Part shown: positions 1-7,822 of the stretch, piece by piece | Layout of the letters: each line of letters opens with the position of its first letter | Numbering within the stretch: the stretch's first letter is position 1 | Origin: Catenulispora sp. GP43 | GTDB taxonomy: Bacteria > Actinomycetota > Actinomycetes > Streptomycetales > Catenulisporaceae | NCBI RefSeq assembly: GCF_041260665.1 | Contig: NZ_JBGCCT010000040.1 | Location: 1-64,000, forward strand | Length of the DNA stretch: 64,000 nucleotides | Direction: 5' to 3' | Made by a program: the position numbers and the translations under genes | Notes under the pieces: model-generated | Database searches by the model: none | Seen by the model: the letters and a program-made list of their open reading frames with translations, nothing else | What the model was told of the DNA's origin: nothing

Positions 1-87
1 AGAAAAGCTTCTAAAGCCACAACCAAACCGCACCCGCCCACGCCACCCGGCTACCCACACACCACTCAGAAGCGCCGGATATGACAG

Positions 88-126
88 GGCTCTGGCTCCC
101 GGCGGCACGCGCCGGGAGCCAGAGCC
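88..126 (-). terminator. Intrinsic terminator after the ricin-type lectin gene
   Basis: A 17-bp perfect GC-rich stem (88-104 pairs with 110-126) with a 5-base loop lies 25 bases beyond the stop of the lectin gene transcribed leftward. No long U-tract follows, as is common in high-GC actinobacteria. Positions 1-87 further left hold nothing I can call. Confidence 0.75.
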
Positions 127-150
127 TGTGTCCCCCCCCAGGTTGGATCG

Positions 151-681
151 TCAGTTGTCGAAGTGCCACTTCTGGTAGTGGTCGGTGATGTCGCAGGGCC
201 ACAGCCGGATCACGGTGCCGTTGCCCACGCTGTTGGTGTTCAGGCACCAGCCGGGGGAGGAGGCGCTCTCCCAGACCTGGTAGCTGCCGTCGGTCTGGTC
301 GGACGGGTCGTTGTCGTAGATGCGCAGCCACTGCTGGGTGGCGTCCCCGGTGTAGCCGGACATCACGACCGTCCCCCCGCCTCCGCCGGCGGGCGCGGTG
401 AGGTACAGGTTGGTGTTCTTGTTCTGGAAGCTGAAGTCCGCCAGGTTTCCGTTGTCACCGTTGAACACCGGGAACCAGTTCTGTTCGGCGTGCTTGGTGC
501 AGTCCCACATCTGGACCTTCGCGAAGTTCTCGGTGGCGTTGTCCAGGCAGTGGCTGGAGCCCCAGATCCGGATCACCGTGGAGGTGGCGTCGGCGTGCGC
601 CGTGCCGGCCATGACGACGCCCGGCACTGCCAGGACCGCCGAGGACGCGAACAGGGCCACCCGCTTGCTGACCTTACGCAA
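151..681 (-). CDS. Secreted ricin B-type beta-trefoil lectin (RICIN domain)
   Basis: A 176-residue exported carbohydrate-binding protein. Residues 1-31 form a Sec signal peptide (basic MRKVSKR, hydrophobic core, AHA cleavage site). The rest is one beta-trefoil of about 140 residues, showing the repeated Q-x-W signature (QNW, QQW, QKW) and paired cysteines (SSHCLDN, MWDC, GWCLN, LWPCD). It carries no catalytic domain, so it probably binds glycan outside the cell or on the wall. The start is TTG at 679-681, chosen because an AGGGGGAAAG ribosome site lies just upstream and the signal peptide begins at once. Which sugar it binds cannot be read from the sequence. It stands alone, with hairpins on both sides. 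Confidence 0.85.
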   Translation of the reverse strand: MRKVSKRVALFASSAVLAVPGVVMAGTAHADATSTVIRIWGSSHCLDNATENFAKVQMWDCTKHAEQNWFPVFNGDNGNLADFSFQNKNTNLYLTAPAGGGGGTVVMSGYTGDATQQWLRIYDNDPSDQTDGSYQVWESASSPGWCLNTNSVGNGTVIRLWPCDITDHYQKWHFDN

Positions 682-765
682 TTCTTTCCCCCTGATTGGA
701 TGGTGATGGGATGAAAGCTCTGCTTTCGGGGATCAGCTTGGCCGGGTGGCCGAGGTGGTGTCGCG

Positions 766-790
766 TCCTGTTCCGATCAGCGGAACAGGA
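766..790 (-). terminator. Hairpin terminator after the PQQ-type dehydrogenase gene
   Basis: A 10-bp perfect stem (766-775 with 781-790) with loop ATCAG lies 66 bases past the stop of the dehydrogenase gene. It separates that unit from the lectin gene; the lectin promoter must lie in 682-765. Confidence 0.6.
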
Positions 791-855
791 CGCGTGCGGC
801 CAGCGGAAAGCCGGCCGCCGTGACAAGCCGTCGTGAGCCCGTCGTCAGCCTGTCG

Positions 856-3462
856 TCAGCTTGTGGTGAGTGAGGTGTCGTCGAGGACGAAGTTGGTCGT
901 ACCTCCGTTGGTGTCGGTCTCGCTGCCGGTGAACTTCAGCTTGATGCTCTGGCCGGCGTAGGCGGACAGGTCTGCCGTGTGCTGGGTGTAGCCCGAGGCC
1001 TTGTTCAGGTTGGAGAAGGTGCCGACCGTGCCGAGCACCGTGCCCGCGCTGTCCAGTGCCTGGACGGTGAAGGTGTCCGGCTTGGCCGTGGTGGTGTTCT
1101 CAGTGGTGTCGACGTGCAGCCAGTAGGACAGCGTGGCCTTGCAGCCGGCCGGGACGGTGACGGCCTGGGTGATGCTGTCAGTGTCCTTGCTCCCGTTGCC
1201 GTCGAACCACGCCACGTACGAGCCCGCGTGCGCCGGTTCGGCGGAGGTGGCCTTGGTGATCGGGCTGAAGCCCAGGGTCGAGCTCTGGGTCCAGCCGGTC
1301 GCGCCGGACTCGAAGCCCGGGTTCGTCAGCAGCTGGGCCGGCGAGCAGGTGCTGGTGCTCGGGGTGAAGGTCGCGGTGTAGGTGGTGTCCGCGGTCGGGG
1401 TGACGGCGTGCTGCTGCGCGCCGCCGTCGGACCAGGAGGCGAAGGTCTGCGAGGTGCCCGAGGCGTCGGTCTGGTTCGGGGCGTTCAGGTGCAGTTGGTA
1501 GCCCGCCCAGGAGGTGACGGTCGCCGGGGTGGTGACCGTGCCGTTCGGGTCCACGTCGTCCTCGGCGATGGCGATCTTCAGCCCGGAGGGCTGCGAGGCG
1601 AGGCTGAGGTGGACCAGTTGCGGGTTGAAGTCCTGCTCGGTCGTCTGGGTCACGCCATGGGTATCGGTCCCCGACAGGCAGACCAGCAGACGGCTGTTGC
1701 CCTTGATCGCTGAGAACTCTTCCGCCGGGGGTGCCACGAACGACGTCGCGCCGTTGCCCGCCACCGGGTCCAGCACCGGGTGCACGTGGTTGATGTGGAA
1801 CAGCCACACCTGCCAGGTCAGCGCCGAGGCCGGCAGCGTGGTGCCGGTGCTGTCGACGGCCGATCCGGACGGGGTGTAGGTCTGGCCGACGGTGAAGGTG
1901 CTCGTCGGGGTCGGCGAGGCGATGGTCAGGGCCGGGGGCGCGTCGTCGGTGCGGACCGTGCCGGTCGCCGGGGGCGAGGCGGCGCCGGCGCTGTTCCTCA
2001 CCGTCAGCTTCGGGGTGAAGTTCCCGACGGTGGTGTAGGTGTGGGTGGTCGTCGGGGTGGTGGTGGTCGCCGTGCTGCCGTCGCCGAAGTCCCAGTCGTA
2101 GGTGAGCGTCCGGCCGTTGGGGTCGCTGCTGGCCGAGCCGTCGAAGGACACGGTGAAGGGCGGCTTGCCGGCGGTCGTGGCGTGGGTGGAGCAGTAGGTG
2201 CCCAGGCCCGTGCCGGCGTTGGTGGTGAAGGAGGCGTTGGGCGTGGTGGTCCCGGAGGTCACCTTGTGCACCGTGCCGCCGATCAGATCCGTGTAGTACA
2301 GGGCCTGCTGGGTGCCGGTGCCGCCGAGGTTCTGCGGTGCGAACTCCATGGAGATCGCGGTCGCGCCGGCGGAGAAGGTCTTCAGGCCCGTGCCGCTGGA
2401 GCCGGTGGCGTTGATCAGGTACTGGTTCTTCTTCACGTAGTCGCTGAACAGGTAGTCGCCGTTGTAGGCCGGGTTCCAGGCGCCGTTCGGGACGAACGCG
2501 CCGCCGGTGATCGACCCCCGGCCGCCGCCCATGTTGTCGGGGTAGGAGTAGTACGGGTCGACGTAGGCCTTGTTCGTCGGGTTGCAGGGCCCCTCACAGA
2601 TCGGCCAGCCGTAGTTCCCGCCGGCCTTCAGCAGGTCCACCTCCTCGGTGGTGTTCTCGCCGACGTCGTTCACGAAGATCCGGGTCCCGGAGGCGTTGGG
2701 GTCCACGGCGATGCGGAAGGGGTTGCGGAAGCCGTAGGCGTAGATCTCCTGGCACTTGCCGGAGGTGATCGGTCCGGTGTCGCACCGGGCGGTGCCGGTG
2801 CCGCTGAAGGGGTTGCCGGCCGGGATCGAGCCGTCGGGCTTGATGCGCAGGATCTTGCCGTTGAGCTTGGTCAGGTCCTGGGCGGCCTTGTTCGAGGGGT
2901 CGCAGCCCTCCAGGCAGTGCCCGTCGCCGACCGAGACGTACAGGTCGCCGTCCTTGCCGAAGACCAGGTCGCCGCCGTTGTGGAAGCCGTCGCCCTGGAT
3001 GCCGTCGATCAGCACCTTCTCGCTGCCGGCCACCACGTGGTTCGTGGCGTCCAGGGCGAAACGCGAGACCCGGTTGAAGCAGCTGCCGTTGGTGCTGTGG
3101 GAGTAGTACACGTAGATGTAGCCGTTCGTGGCGAACGCCGGGTCGACGGCCACGCCGAGCATCCCGCGTTCGTCCTGGCCGGGCTGCTTGGCGCAGATGA
3201 ACCCGGACCCGTCCAGGGCCAGGGTCTGCGTGCCGGTCTTGCTGTACGCGTACAGCTGCCCCGGCTTGGTGGTGACCAGCATGCGGCCGTCGGGGGTGAA
3301 GCCCAGTCCGACCGGCAGCGTGACGTTGGCGACGACGGTGTCGGAGAACCCGCTCGGCGGCGTCGCGGCCGCGTTCCCGCTGACCGCGTACACCCCGAGC
3401 AACGCCAGGGCGGCGGCCAGCGCCGATCTCAGGAAGAGTCCTGTCATCCGTGGTCTGCTCAC
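856..3462 (-). CDS. Secreted PQQ-dependent sugar dehydrogenase-like protein (GSDH beta-propeller, PKD, C-terminal jelly roll)
   Basis: An 868-residue exported multidomain protein. Residues 1-33 are a signal peptide. About 36-390 is a six-bladed soluble glucose/sorbosone dehydrogenase propeller, with the His-Asn-Gly-Gly motif at about 161-164 (the position of the catalytic His in soluble glucose dehydrogenase) and YGFRNPFRIAVDP. A PKD domain follows at about 425-505 (YDWDFGDGS), then an Ig-like linker, and at about 705-868 a jelly-roll module beginning LLTNPGFESG that resembles a carbohydrate-binding module. The family oxidises aldoses outside the cell with PQQ and Ca2+; many actinobacterial members have untested substrates. 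GTG start at 3460-3462 after GAGGAG; it overlaps the preceding prenyl-synthetase frame by 4 bases (GTGA), so the two are translationally coupled. Confidence 0.85.
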   Translation of the reverse strand: MSRPRMTGLFLRSALAAALALLGVYAVSGNAAATPPSGFSDTVVANVTLPVGLGFTPDGRMLVTTKPGQLYAYSKTGTQTLALDGSGFICAKQPGQDERGMLGVAVDPAFATNGYIYVYYSHSTNGSCFNRVSRFALDATNHVVAGSEKVLIDGIQGDGFHNGGDLVFGKDGDLYVSVGDGHCLEGCDPSNKAAQDLTKLNGKILRIKPDGSIPAGNPFSGTGTARCDTGPITSGKCQEIYAYGFRNPFRIAVDPNASGTRIFVNDVGENTTEEVDLLKAGGNYGWPICEGPCNPTNKAYVDPYYSYPDNMGGGRGSITGGAFVPNGAWNPAYNGDYLFSDYVKKNQYLINATGSSGTGLKTFSAGATAISMEFAPQNLGGTGTQQALYYTDLIGGTVHKVTSGTTTPNASFTTNAGTGLGTYCSTHATTAGKPPFTVSFDGSASSDPNGRTLTYDWDFGDGSTATTTTPTTTHTYTTVGNFTPKLTVRNSAGAASPPATGTVRTDDAPPALTIASPTPTSTFTVGQTYTPSGSAVDSTGTTLPASALTWQVWLFHINHVHPVLDPVAGNGATSFVAPPAEEFSAIKGNSRLLVCLSGTDTHGVTQTTEQDFNPQLVHLSLASQPSGLKIAIAEDDVDPNGTVTTPATVTSWAGYQLHLNAPNQTDASGTSQTFASWSDGGAQQHAVTPTADTTYTATFTPSTSTCSPAQLLTNPGFESGATGWTQSSTLGFSPITKATSAEPAHAGSYVAWFDGNGSKDTDSITQAVTVPAGCKATLSYWLHVDTTENTTTAKPDTFTVQALDSAGTVLGTVGTFSNLNKASGYTQHTADLSAYAGQSIKLKFTGSETDTNGGTTNFVLDDTSLTTS

Positions 3463-4025
3463 GATTCGATCTCCTCACTCGGTGTTTCCGGCGGTGTGTG
3501 CGCTCCGGGGATCCGCCGCCCTGAGCTGGGTTCGGTCAGGACGGCGGAGACCAGCAGCCGGAGGTCTTCGGCGGCGGATCCGGCGCCCGCCGCCGTGTCG
3601 AGGTGGTGCAGGGCCGCGGCGATCCGGCGGCGGGCTTCGCCGCGGTCGCGGTCGCGGGCGGACCGCGGGCCGGGCCAGCCGTCCGCGAGGTCGTCCGCGA
3701 TCTGGTACGCCGTGCCCAGGTTCCGGCCGAACGCCCGGCACCAGGCGGTGTCCGGGCAGCGTGCGGCCAGCGCGCCGAGTTCGCAGGCCGCGCCGAACAG
3801 GGCGCCGGTCTTGCGCTCGGCCACGACGAGGTGCCGAGCCAGGCCGTGGTCCGGCGTCGTCGTGCAGCAGGGAGAAGTCGTGGACCAGCTCGACGGCGAC
3901 GGCCGCGGGCACCGCGTCGGCCACGACACTCGGGCCCGCAGCGTGCCCGGGAGGCGGCCCACGACCGTGCGGTGCGCGGTCAGCTCTCGTGCTTCGGCGA
4001 GAATGCCCATCAGTCCTCGAGTCAA
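3459..4025 (-). pseudogene. Decayed trans-isoprenyl (polyprenyl) diphosphate synthetase
   Basis: Pieces of a polyprenyl synthetase survive in two frames. The frame read from 4025/4010 gives the family N-terminus (ILAEARELTAHRTVV..RLPGTL). The neighbouring frame then gives VPAAVAVELVHDFSLLHDD, the helix before the first Asp-rich motif. Reading returns to the first frame for KTGALFGAACELGALAA and FGRNLGTAYQIADDLAD, the second Asp region. Only about ten codons lie between LLHDD and KTGALF, where an intact enzyme has roughly 70 residues, and the N-terminal third is also cut short. So there are at least two internal deletions and a frameshift. The first frame still runs open to 3459 and overlaps the dehydrogenase start, so it may now act only as a coupling leader. 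The intact enzyme (about 330-350 aa) would have supplied a prenyl donor, fitting the UbiA gene in the divergent operon. Confidence 0.75.
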
Positions 4026-4087
4026 GTTAGGAAAGGTTACTAACTAGAAACGCTGGGGAATATATGAGATACGTTCCGGCCCGTCAA
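4025..4087 (-). promoter_or_regulatory. Leftward promoter with downstream palindromic operator
   Basis: On the minus strand a -35 TTGACG (4082-4087), a 17-base spacer and a -10 TATATT (4059-4064) form a near-consensus vegetative promoter, with a start of transcription near 4052. Just downstream lies an imperfect palindrome, GTTAGGAAAGGTTACTAAC (4026-4044). It shares its arms and centre with the operator of the divergent ebo promoter and sits where a bound repressor would block transcription. Confidence 0.6.
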
Positions 4088-4137
4088 GGGTCTGATTCGA
4101 TCGCGTTCCGCCCCTCTGCGGCGGCGTTCGCAGGGCG

Positions 4138-4194
4138 TTGACGCCCCCGGGACCCGGCGCTACGGTGCCATCGAGTTAGGAAACTTACCTAACT
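4138..4194 (+). promoter_or_regulatory. ebo operon promoter with palindromic operator
   Basis: A -35 TTGACG (4138-4143), 17-base spacer and -10 TACGGT (4161-4166) predict transcription start near 4173. Directly there lies GTTAGGAAACTTACCTAAC (4175-4193), whose 7-base outer arms GTTAGG(A)/(T)CCTAAC are symmetric. The geometry mirrors the leftward promoter 90 bases away, so one repressor probably controls both units. The sequence recalls an iron box, but the half-sites are 2 bases too close for the 19-bp DtxR/IdeR consensus; the regulator is unknown. Confidence 0.65.
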
Positions 4195-4216
4195 ATCGGC
4201 GGGAGGGCATACCACG

Positions 4217-5434
4217 ATGACGAGTGCGGACGAGGCCCCGGCGACCGGCGTGTGGCTGGTGGGGGCCCGGGGATCGGTCGCGGTGACCGCGATCGTGGGC
4301 GCGGCCGCGCTGCGGGCCGGGCTGGCCGAGCCGGTCGGCTGCGTGACCGCCGGGCCGCGGTTCGCCGCCGCGCGGCTGCCCGACTACGCGGACCTGGTGT
4401 TCGGCGGCCACGACATCAGTGATGTCAGCATCCTGAAACAGGCCGCCGAACTCGCCGACGACGGCGTGATCCCCGCCGCGCTGCCGGGCGCTGTCGCCGA
4501 CGACCTGCGTGCCGCCGACGCCGCGATCCGGCCCGCGACGCCGCGCGCCGGCGACCCTCGATCGGCGCGGCAGCGCATCAGCGGCCTGATCGCCGACCTC
4601 GAGGAGTTCCGCGCCGCGCGCCGGCTGCGCCGGGTCGTCGTCATCAACGTCGCCTCGACCGAGCCGCCGATCCCGGGCCACCCGGATCACCCGGACCACT
4701 GGCGGCTGGCTGATCTGGAAGCCGCCCTGGACCGGGACGACGCGGATCTTCCGGCGAGCTCGGAATACGCCTACGCCGCCTTGCGCGCCGGCTGCCCCTA
4801 CGTGGACTTCACCCCCTCCACCGGCGCGCGCCTGCCCGCCCTGGACGAGCTGGCCCGCTCCGTCGGCGTCCCCTACGCCGGCAGCGATGCCAAGACCGGC
4901 GAGACCCTGCTGGTCTCCGCGCTGGCCCCGATGCTCACCTCGCGCGCTCTGCGGGTCCGCTCCTGGTCCGGGACGAACCTGCTCGGCGGCGGCGACGGCG
5001 CGACCCTGGCCGACACCGGCGCCGCCGCCAGCAAGACCGCCTCCAAGCGCCGCGGGCTGGACCGGCTGCTCGGCGCCCCGGTCGAGGGCCGCACCCACAT
5101 CGACAACGTCCCGGCGCAGGGCGGCTGGAAGACCGCGTGGGACCACATCGGCTTCGAGGGCTTCCTCGGGGTGCGGATGACCATGCAGTTCACCTGGCAG
5201 GGCTGCGATTCGGCGCTGGCCGCGCCGCTGGTCCTGGACCTCGCGCGGCTGCTGGCCAGAGCACACGAGTGCGGTGCCGCAGGCGCGTTCACCCCGGCCT
5301 CGTTCTTCTTCAAGGACCCGGTGCCGGCCACCGAGCACGACGAGCCCGACTACCGCCTGGCGAACCAGTACGAGGCGCTGCTCTCCTGGGCGCCCTCGGT
5401 GGCGGTGGAGCCCGAGCCCGAGGCGGGCTCCTGA
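4217..5434 (+). CDS. ino1: myo-Inositol-1-phosphate synthase-like cyclase, first gene of the ebo-type operon
   Basis: A 405-residue cytosolic NAD-dependent sugar-phosphate cyclase of the inositol-3-phosphate synthase family, which turns glucose 6-phosphate into inositol phosphate. The N-terminus carries the Rossmann glycine motif (WLVGARGSVAV, about residues 11-21). The middle has YVDFTPSTG, then YAGSDAKTGETLL with the family Lys, and later VPAQGGWKTAWDHIGFEGFLGVRM. ATG start after GGGAGGG. It opens a run of seven genes coupled by 1- to 4-base overlaps. Eustigmatophyte and cyanobacterial ebo operons have a dehydroquinate-synthase-like cyclase (EboD) in this role; here an inositol-phosphate synthase seems to take its place. 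It may make free inositol phosphate or a dedicated cyclitol for the Ebo product. Confidence 0.85.
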   Translation: MTSADEAPATGVWLVGARGSVAVTAIVGAAALRAGLAEPVGCVTAGPRFAAARLPDYADLVFGGHDISDVSILKQAAELADDGVIPAALPGAVADDLRAADAAIRPATPRAGDPRSARQRISGLIADLEEFRAARRLRRVVVINVASTEPPIPGHPDHPDHWRLADLEAALDRDDADLPASSEYAYAALRAGCPYVDFTPSTGARLPALDELARSVGVPYAGSDAKTGETLLVSALAPMLTSRALRVRSWSGTNLLGGGDGATLADTGAAASKTASKRRGLDRLLGAPVEGRTHIDNVPAQGGWKTAWDHIGFEGFLGVRMTMQFTWQGCDSALAAPLVLDLARLLARAHECGAAGAFTPASFFFKDPVPATEHDEPDYRLANQYEALLSWAPSVAVEPEPEAGS

Positions 5435-6360
5435 TGGCCGATATTAGAGCCCTCATCGAACTCGTCCGCGCTCCGGCGGCCTTCAGCGTGCCCGGCGACG
5501 TCCTGGCCGGAGCCGCCGCGGCCGGACGCCGCATCGACGCGCGCACTTGCGGAACAGCCGCCGCGTCCGTGTGCCTGTACTGGGCCGGCATGGCGCTCAA
5601 CGACCACGCCGACCGGTTCGTCGACGTCTTCGAGCGCCCCGAGCGCCCCCTGCCCTCCGGCCGCGTGCACCCCCGGACCGCCCTGGCGCTGGCCTGCGGC
5701 CTTACCGCGGCCGGGCTCGGCATCGCGGCGTTGGCCGGGGGAGTACGTACCCTGATCGTCGCCGTGCCCTTGGCCGGGGCCGTGTGGGGATACGACCTGG
5801 TGTGGAAGGACGGTCCGGCAGAGCCGCCCGCGATGGCGGCCGCCCGAAGCCTGGACGTGCTGCTGGGCGCCGGTGCCGGCGGTGGCATCGGCGCGATGCG
5901 GTCCGCTGCCCCGGCGGCGGCCGTCGTCGGTGTCCACACCCTGGCCGTCACCGTGCTCAGCCGCAGCGAGGTCAGCGGGGCCTCCCGCCGCGTCGCCGCG
6001 ACCACGGCGGTCCTGAGCGGCGGAGCGGCCGGTGGCGCGCTGGCCGTGCTGCGCCACGACCGCTACGACCACCACGACCACCACGACCGACGCGGTCGCC
6101 GACCCGTGCCGGTTCCCCAGCGCGCCCTGGCCGCAGCGCTCGCCGGCCTGTACACGTGGCGCTTCGGCAGCGCGCAGGCCGCCGTCGCCCGGGACGGCCG
6201 CGCCGAGACCGTCCGCAAGGCCGTCGGCGCCGGGATCATCAGCCTGATGCCGTTGCAGGCCTCGCTGATCGCGGGGCGCGGCGAACCCCTCGCCGCGCTC
6301 CCGGTCGCCGCGGCCGGACCGCTCGCCCGCCGCCTGGCCCGCAAGGTGTCCCCGACATGA
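5434..6360 (+). CDS. eboC: UbiA-family prenyltransferase (EboC-like, SCO3242 family)
   Basis: A 308-residue integral membrane protein with about eight hydrophobic segments. The first Asp-rich prenyl-diphosphate/Mg2+ motif is clear (MALNDHADRFVD, about residues 51-62), followed by the UbiA-type ERPLPSGRV. The second acidic motif is weaker (YDLVWKD). The family attaches a polyprenyl chain to an acceptor within the membrane; the acceptor here is unknown. The ATG at 5434 overlaps the preceding stop by one base (TGATG), fixing the start although the frame is open further upstream. The prenyl donor may come from a chromosomal polyprenyl synthetase, since the adjacent one is decayed. Confidence 0.85.
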   Translation: MADIRALIELVRAPAAFSVPGDVLAGAAAAGRRIDARTCGTAAASVCLYWAGMALNDHADRFVDVFERPERPLPSGRVHPRTALALACGLTAAGLGIAALAGGVRTLIVAVPLAGAVWGYDLVWKDGPAEPPAMAAARSLDVLLGAGAGGGIGAMRSAAPAAAVVGVHTLAVTVLSRSEVSGASRRVAATTAVLSGGAAGGALAVLRHDRYDHHDHHDRRGRRPVPVPQRALAAALAGLYTWRFGSAQAAVARDGRAETVRKAVGAGIISLMPLQASLIAGRGEPLAALPVAAAGPLARRLARKVSPT

Positions 6361-7199
6361 CGCGCTTCGGCTACGGCACCAACGGCTTCGCCGACCACCG
6401 CCTGGAAGACGCGCTCGCGATCCTGGCCGACCTCGGCTACGACGGCGTCGCCCTGACCTTGGACCACCAGCACCTCGACCCCCACGCCGCGGACCTGCCC
6501 CGGCGCGTCGCGGCGCTGGCAAGGCGCCTGGACAGTCTCGGACTGGACGTCGTCATCGAGACCGGTGCGCGCTATCTGCTCGATCCGTGGCGCAAACACC
6601 AGCCCACGCTGGTCTCCGCCGAGCCCGAGGGCCGGGCGCTGCGCGTCGATCTGCTGACCCGCGCCGTGTGGATCGCCGCCGAACTCGGTGCGCAGGCCGT
6701 GTCGTTCTGGAGCGGGACGGTCACAGAAGCCTGCGATTCCGCGCTGACCCTCGACCGGCTCGCGCGCGGCTGCCACATCGTGCTCGCCGCGGCCCAGGAC
6801 GCCGGAGTCGTCCTCGGCTTCGAACCGGAGCCGGGCATGGCCGTGGACACCCTCGGCCGGTTCGAGGAGCTGCGCGAAGTCCTCGGCCGGCCGGACGGGT
6901 TCGGGGTGACCCTGGACATCGGCCACTGCCGGTGCCTGGAGCCGCTTCCGGTCGCCGAATGCGTCGCGCGTGTCGCCGACTGTCTGGTGAACGTGCAGAT
7001 CGACGACACGCGCCGAGGCGTGCACGAGCATCTGGAGTTCGGGCAGGGGGAGATCGACTTCCCGCCGGTGCTGCGAGCGCTGTCAGAGTCCGGATACCCC
7101 GGCCTGGTCTCCGTCGAGCTGCCGCGCCACTCCCACGCCGCCGTCCGGGTGGCGTCCGAATCGTTGACGTTCCTCAAGAAAGCGGCGGAGTCGCCATGA
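6357..7199 (+). CDS. Sugar phosphate isomerase/epimerase, xylose-isomerase-like TIM barrel
   Basis: A 280-residue cytosolic AP-endonuclease-2-type TIM barrel. It begins FGYGTNGFADHRLEDALAIL, typical of strand 1 and helix 1. Likely metal ligands are the Glu of GFEPEPG, the Asp and His of TLDIGHC, the residues around NVQIDD, and the late Glu of LVSVELPRHSH. Family members isomerise or epimerise sugars or act as hydrolases, so the reaction is open. The start ATG overlaps the prenyltransferase stop (ATGA). A TIM-barrel gene of this fold is a steady member of ebo clusters. This operon has two such barrels, this one and the larger EboE. Confidence 0.8.
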   Translation: MTRFGYGTNGFADHRLEDALAILADLGYDGVALTLDHQHLDPHAADLPRRVAALARRLDSLGLDVVIETGARYLLDPWRKHQPTLVSAEPEGRALRVDLLTRAVWIAAELGAQAVSFWSGTVTEACDSALTLDRLARGCHIVLAAAQDAGVVLGFEPEPGMAVDTLGRFEELREVLGRPDGFGVTLDIGHCRCLEPLPVAECVARVADCLVNVQIDDTRRGVHEHLEFGQGEIDFPPVLRALSESGYPGLVSVELPRHSHAAVRVASESLTFLKKAAESP

Positions 7200-7822
7200 C
7201 GGGCCTGCTCACGATCAGCGATCTCGAAGCCGTCTTTCTGACCGGCGGGCCGGATCACGCCTGCGAATGGCTCGCGACCGCGCGCGAGAAAGCCGCTCGG
7301 GACAAGGACGAACTGCGGACGCTGTTCCCCGCGGCAGCCAGGGCCTGTGGCCGCGCGCCTTTGCCGGACGGCTGGCGCACCGACGATGCCGCGCGGGTGC
7401 TGTTGCTGGCATCCTTTCCGTGGCCGGACCTCGATCTGCTTCTCAGTCTCTATACCGATGGCGACGCCGACGAGAAACGCGCGGTCCTGCTGGCCCTGGA
7501 CCACACCGGCATCGACCTCGATGACAGAGCCCTGCCGATCGTCGAGGACGCGCTGCGGACCAACGACACCAGGCTCATCGCCGCAGCCCTCGGCCGCTAC
7601 GCGGCGCGCCATCTGAGCCCGCCGGCCTACCGGCACGCGGTCCTCAAATGCGTGTTCTGCGGCATCCCGCTGGCCGCGGTCTCCGGGCTGGACGAGCGCG
7701 CCGATGCCGAACTGGCCCGGATGCTCAGCGACTTCGCCGCCGAGCGGGTCGCGGCCGGGCGCGCCGTCCCCGACGAGGTGTGGCCGATCCTTGCCCGATT
7801 CCCTGTGCCCTGGAGCCTTTGA
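7196..7822 (+). CDS. eboA: EboA domain protein
   Basis: A 208-residue soluble, mostly alpha-helical protein matching the EboA family, the marker gene of ebo/edb clusters. Recognisable stretches are WRTDDAARVLLLASFP, the helical TDGDADEKRAVLLALDHTGI, and LKCVFCGIPLAAVSGLDERAD, where a short Cys-x-x-Cys (KCVFCG) stands out. No catalytic motif is evident and the biochemical role is not known for the family. In cyanobacteria, ebo genes are needed to move the scytonemin monomer to the periplasm; in Pseudomonas the related EDB locus repels nematodes. Start fixed by the ATGA overlap with the upstream gene. Confidence 0.8.
   Translation: MTGLLTISDLEAVFLTGGPDHACEWLATAREKAARDKDELRTLFPAAARACGRAPLPDGWRTDDAARVLLLASFPWPDLDLLLSLYTDGDADEKRAVLLALDHTGIDLDDRALPIVEDALRTNDTRLIAAALGRYAARHLSPPAYRHAVLKCVFCGIPLAAVSGLDERADAELARMLSDFAAERVAAGRAVPDEVWPILARFPVPWSL

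Noticed and set aside
1780-4047. Long open frames opposite the dehydrogenase gene and elsewhere (for example plus strand 1780-4047)
   Set aside because: Their translations are Arg/Gly/Ala-rich with no motifs; in DNA this GC-rich, antisense frames stay open by chance. The opposite strand has clear protein signatures.
4175-4193. The ebo operator as a DtxR/IdeR iron box
   Set aside because: The TTAGG and CCTAA half-sites are 7 bases apart instead of 9, and the genes have no iron link. The box at 14119 is a better case.
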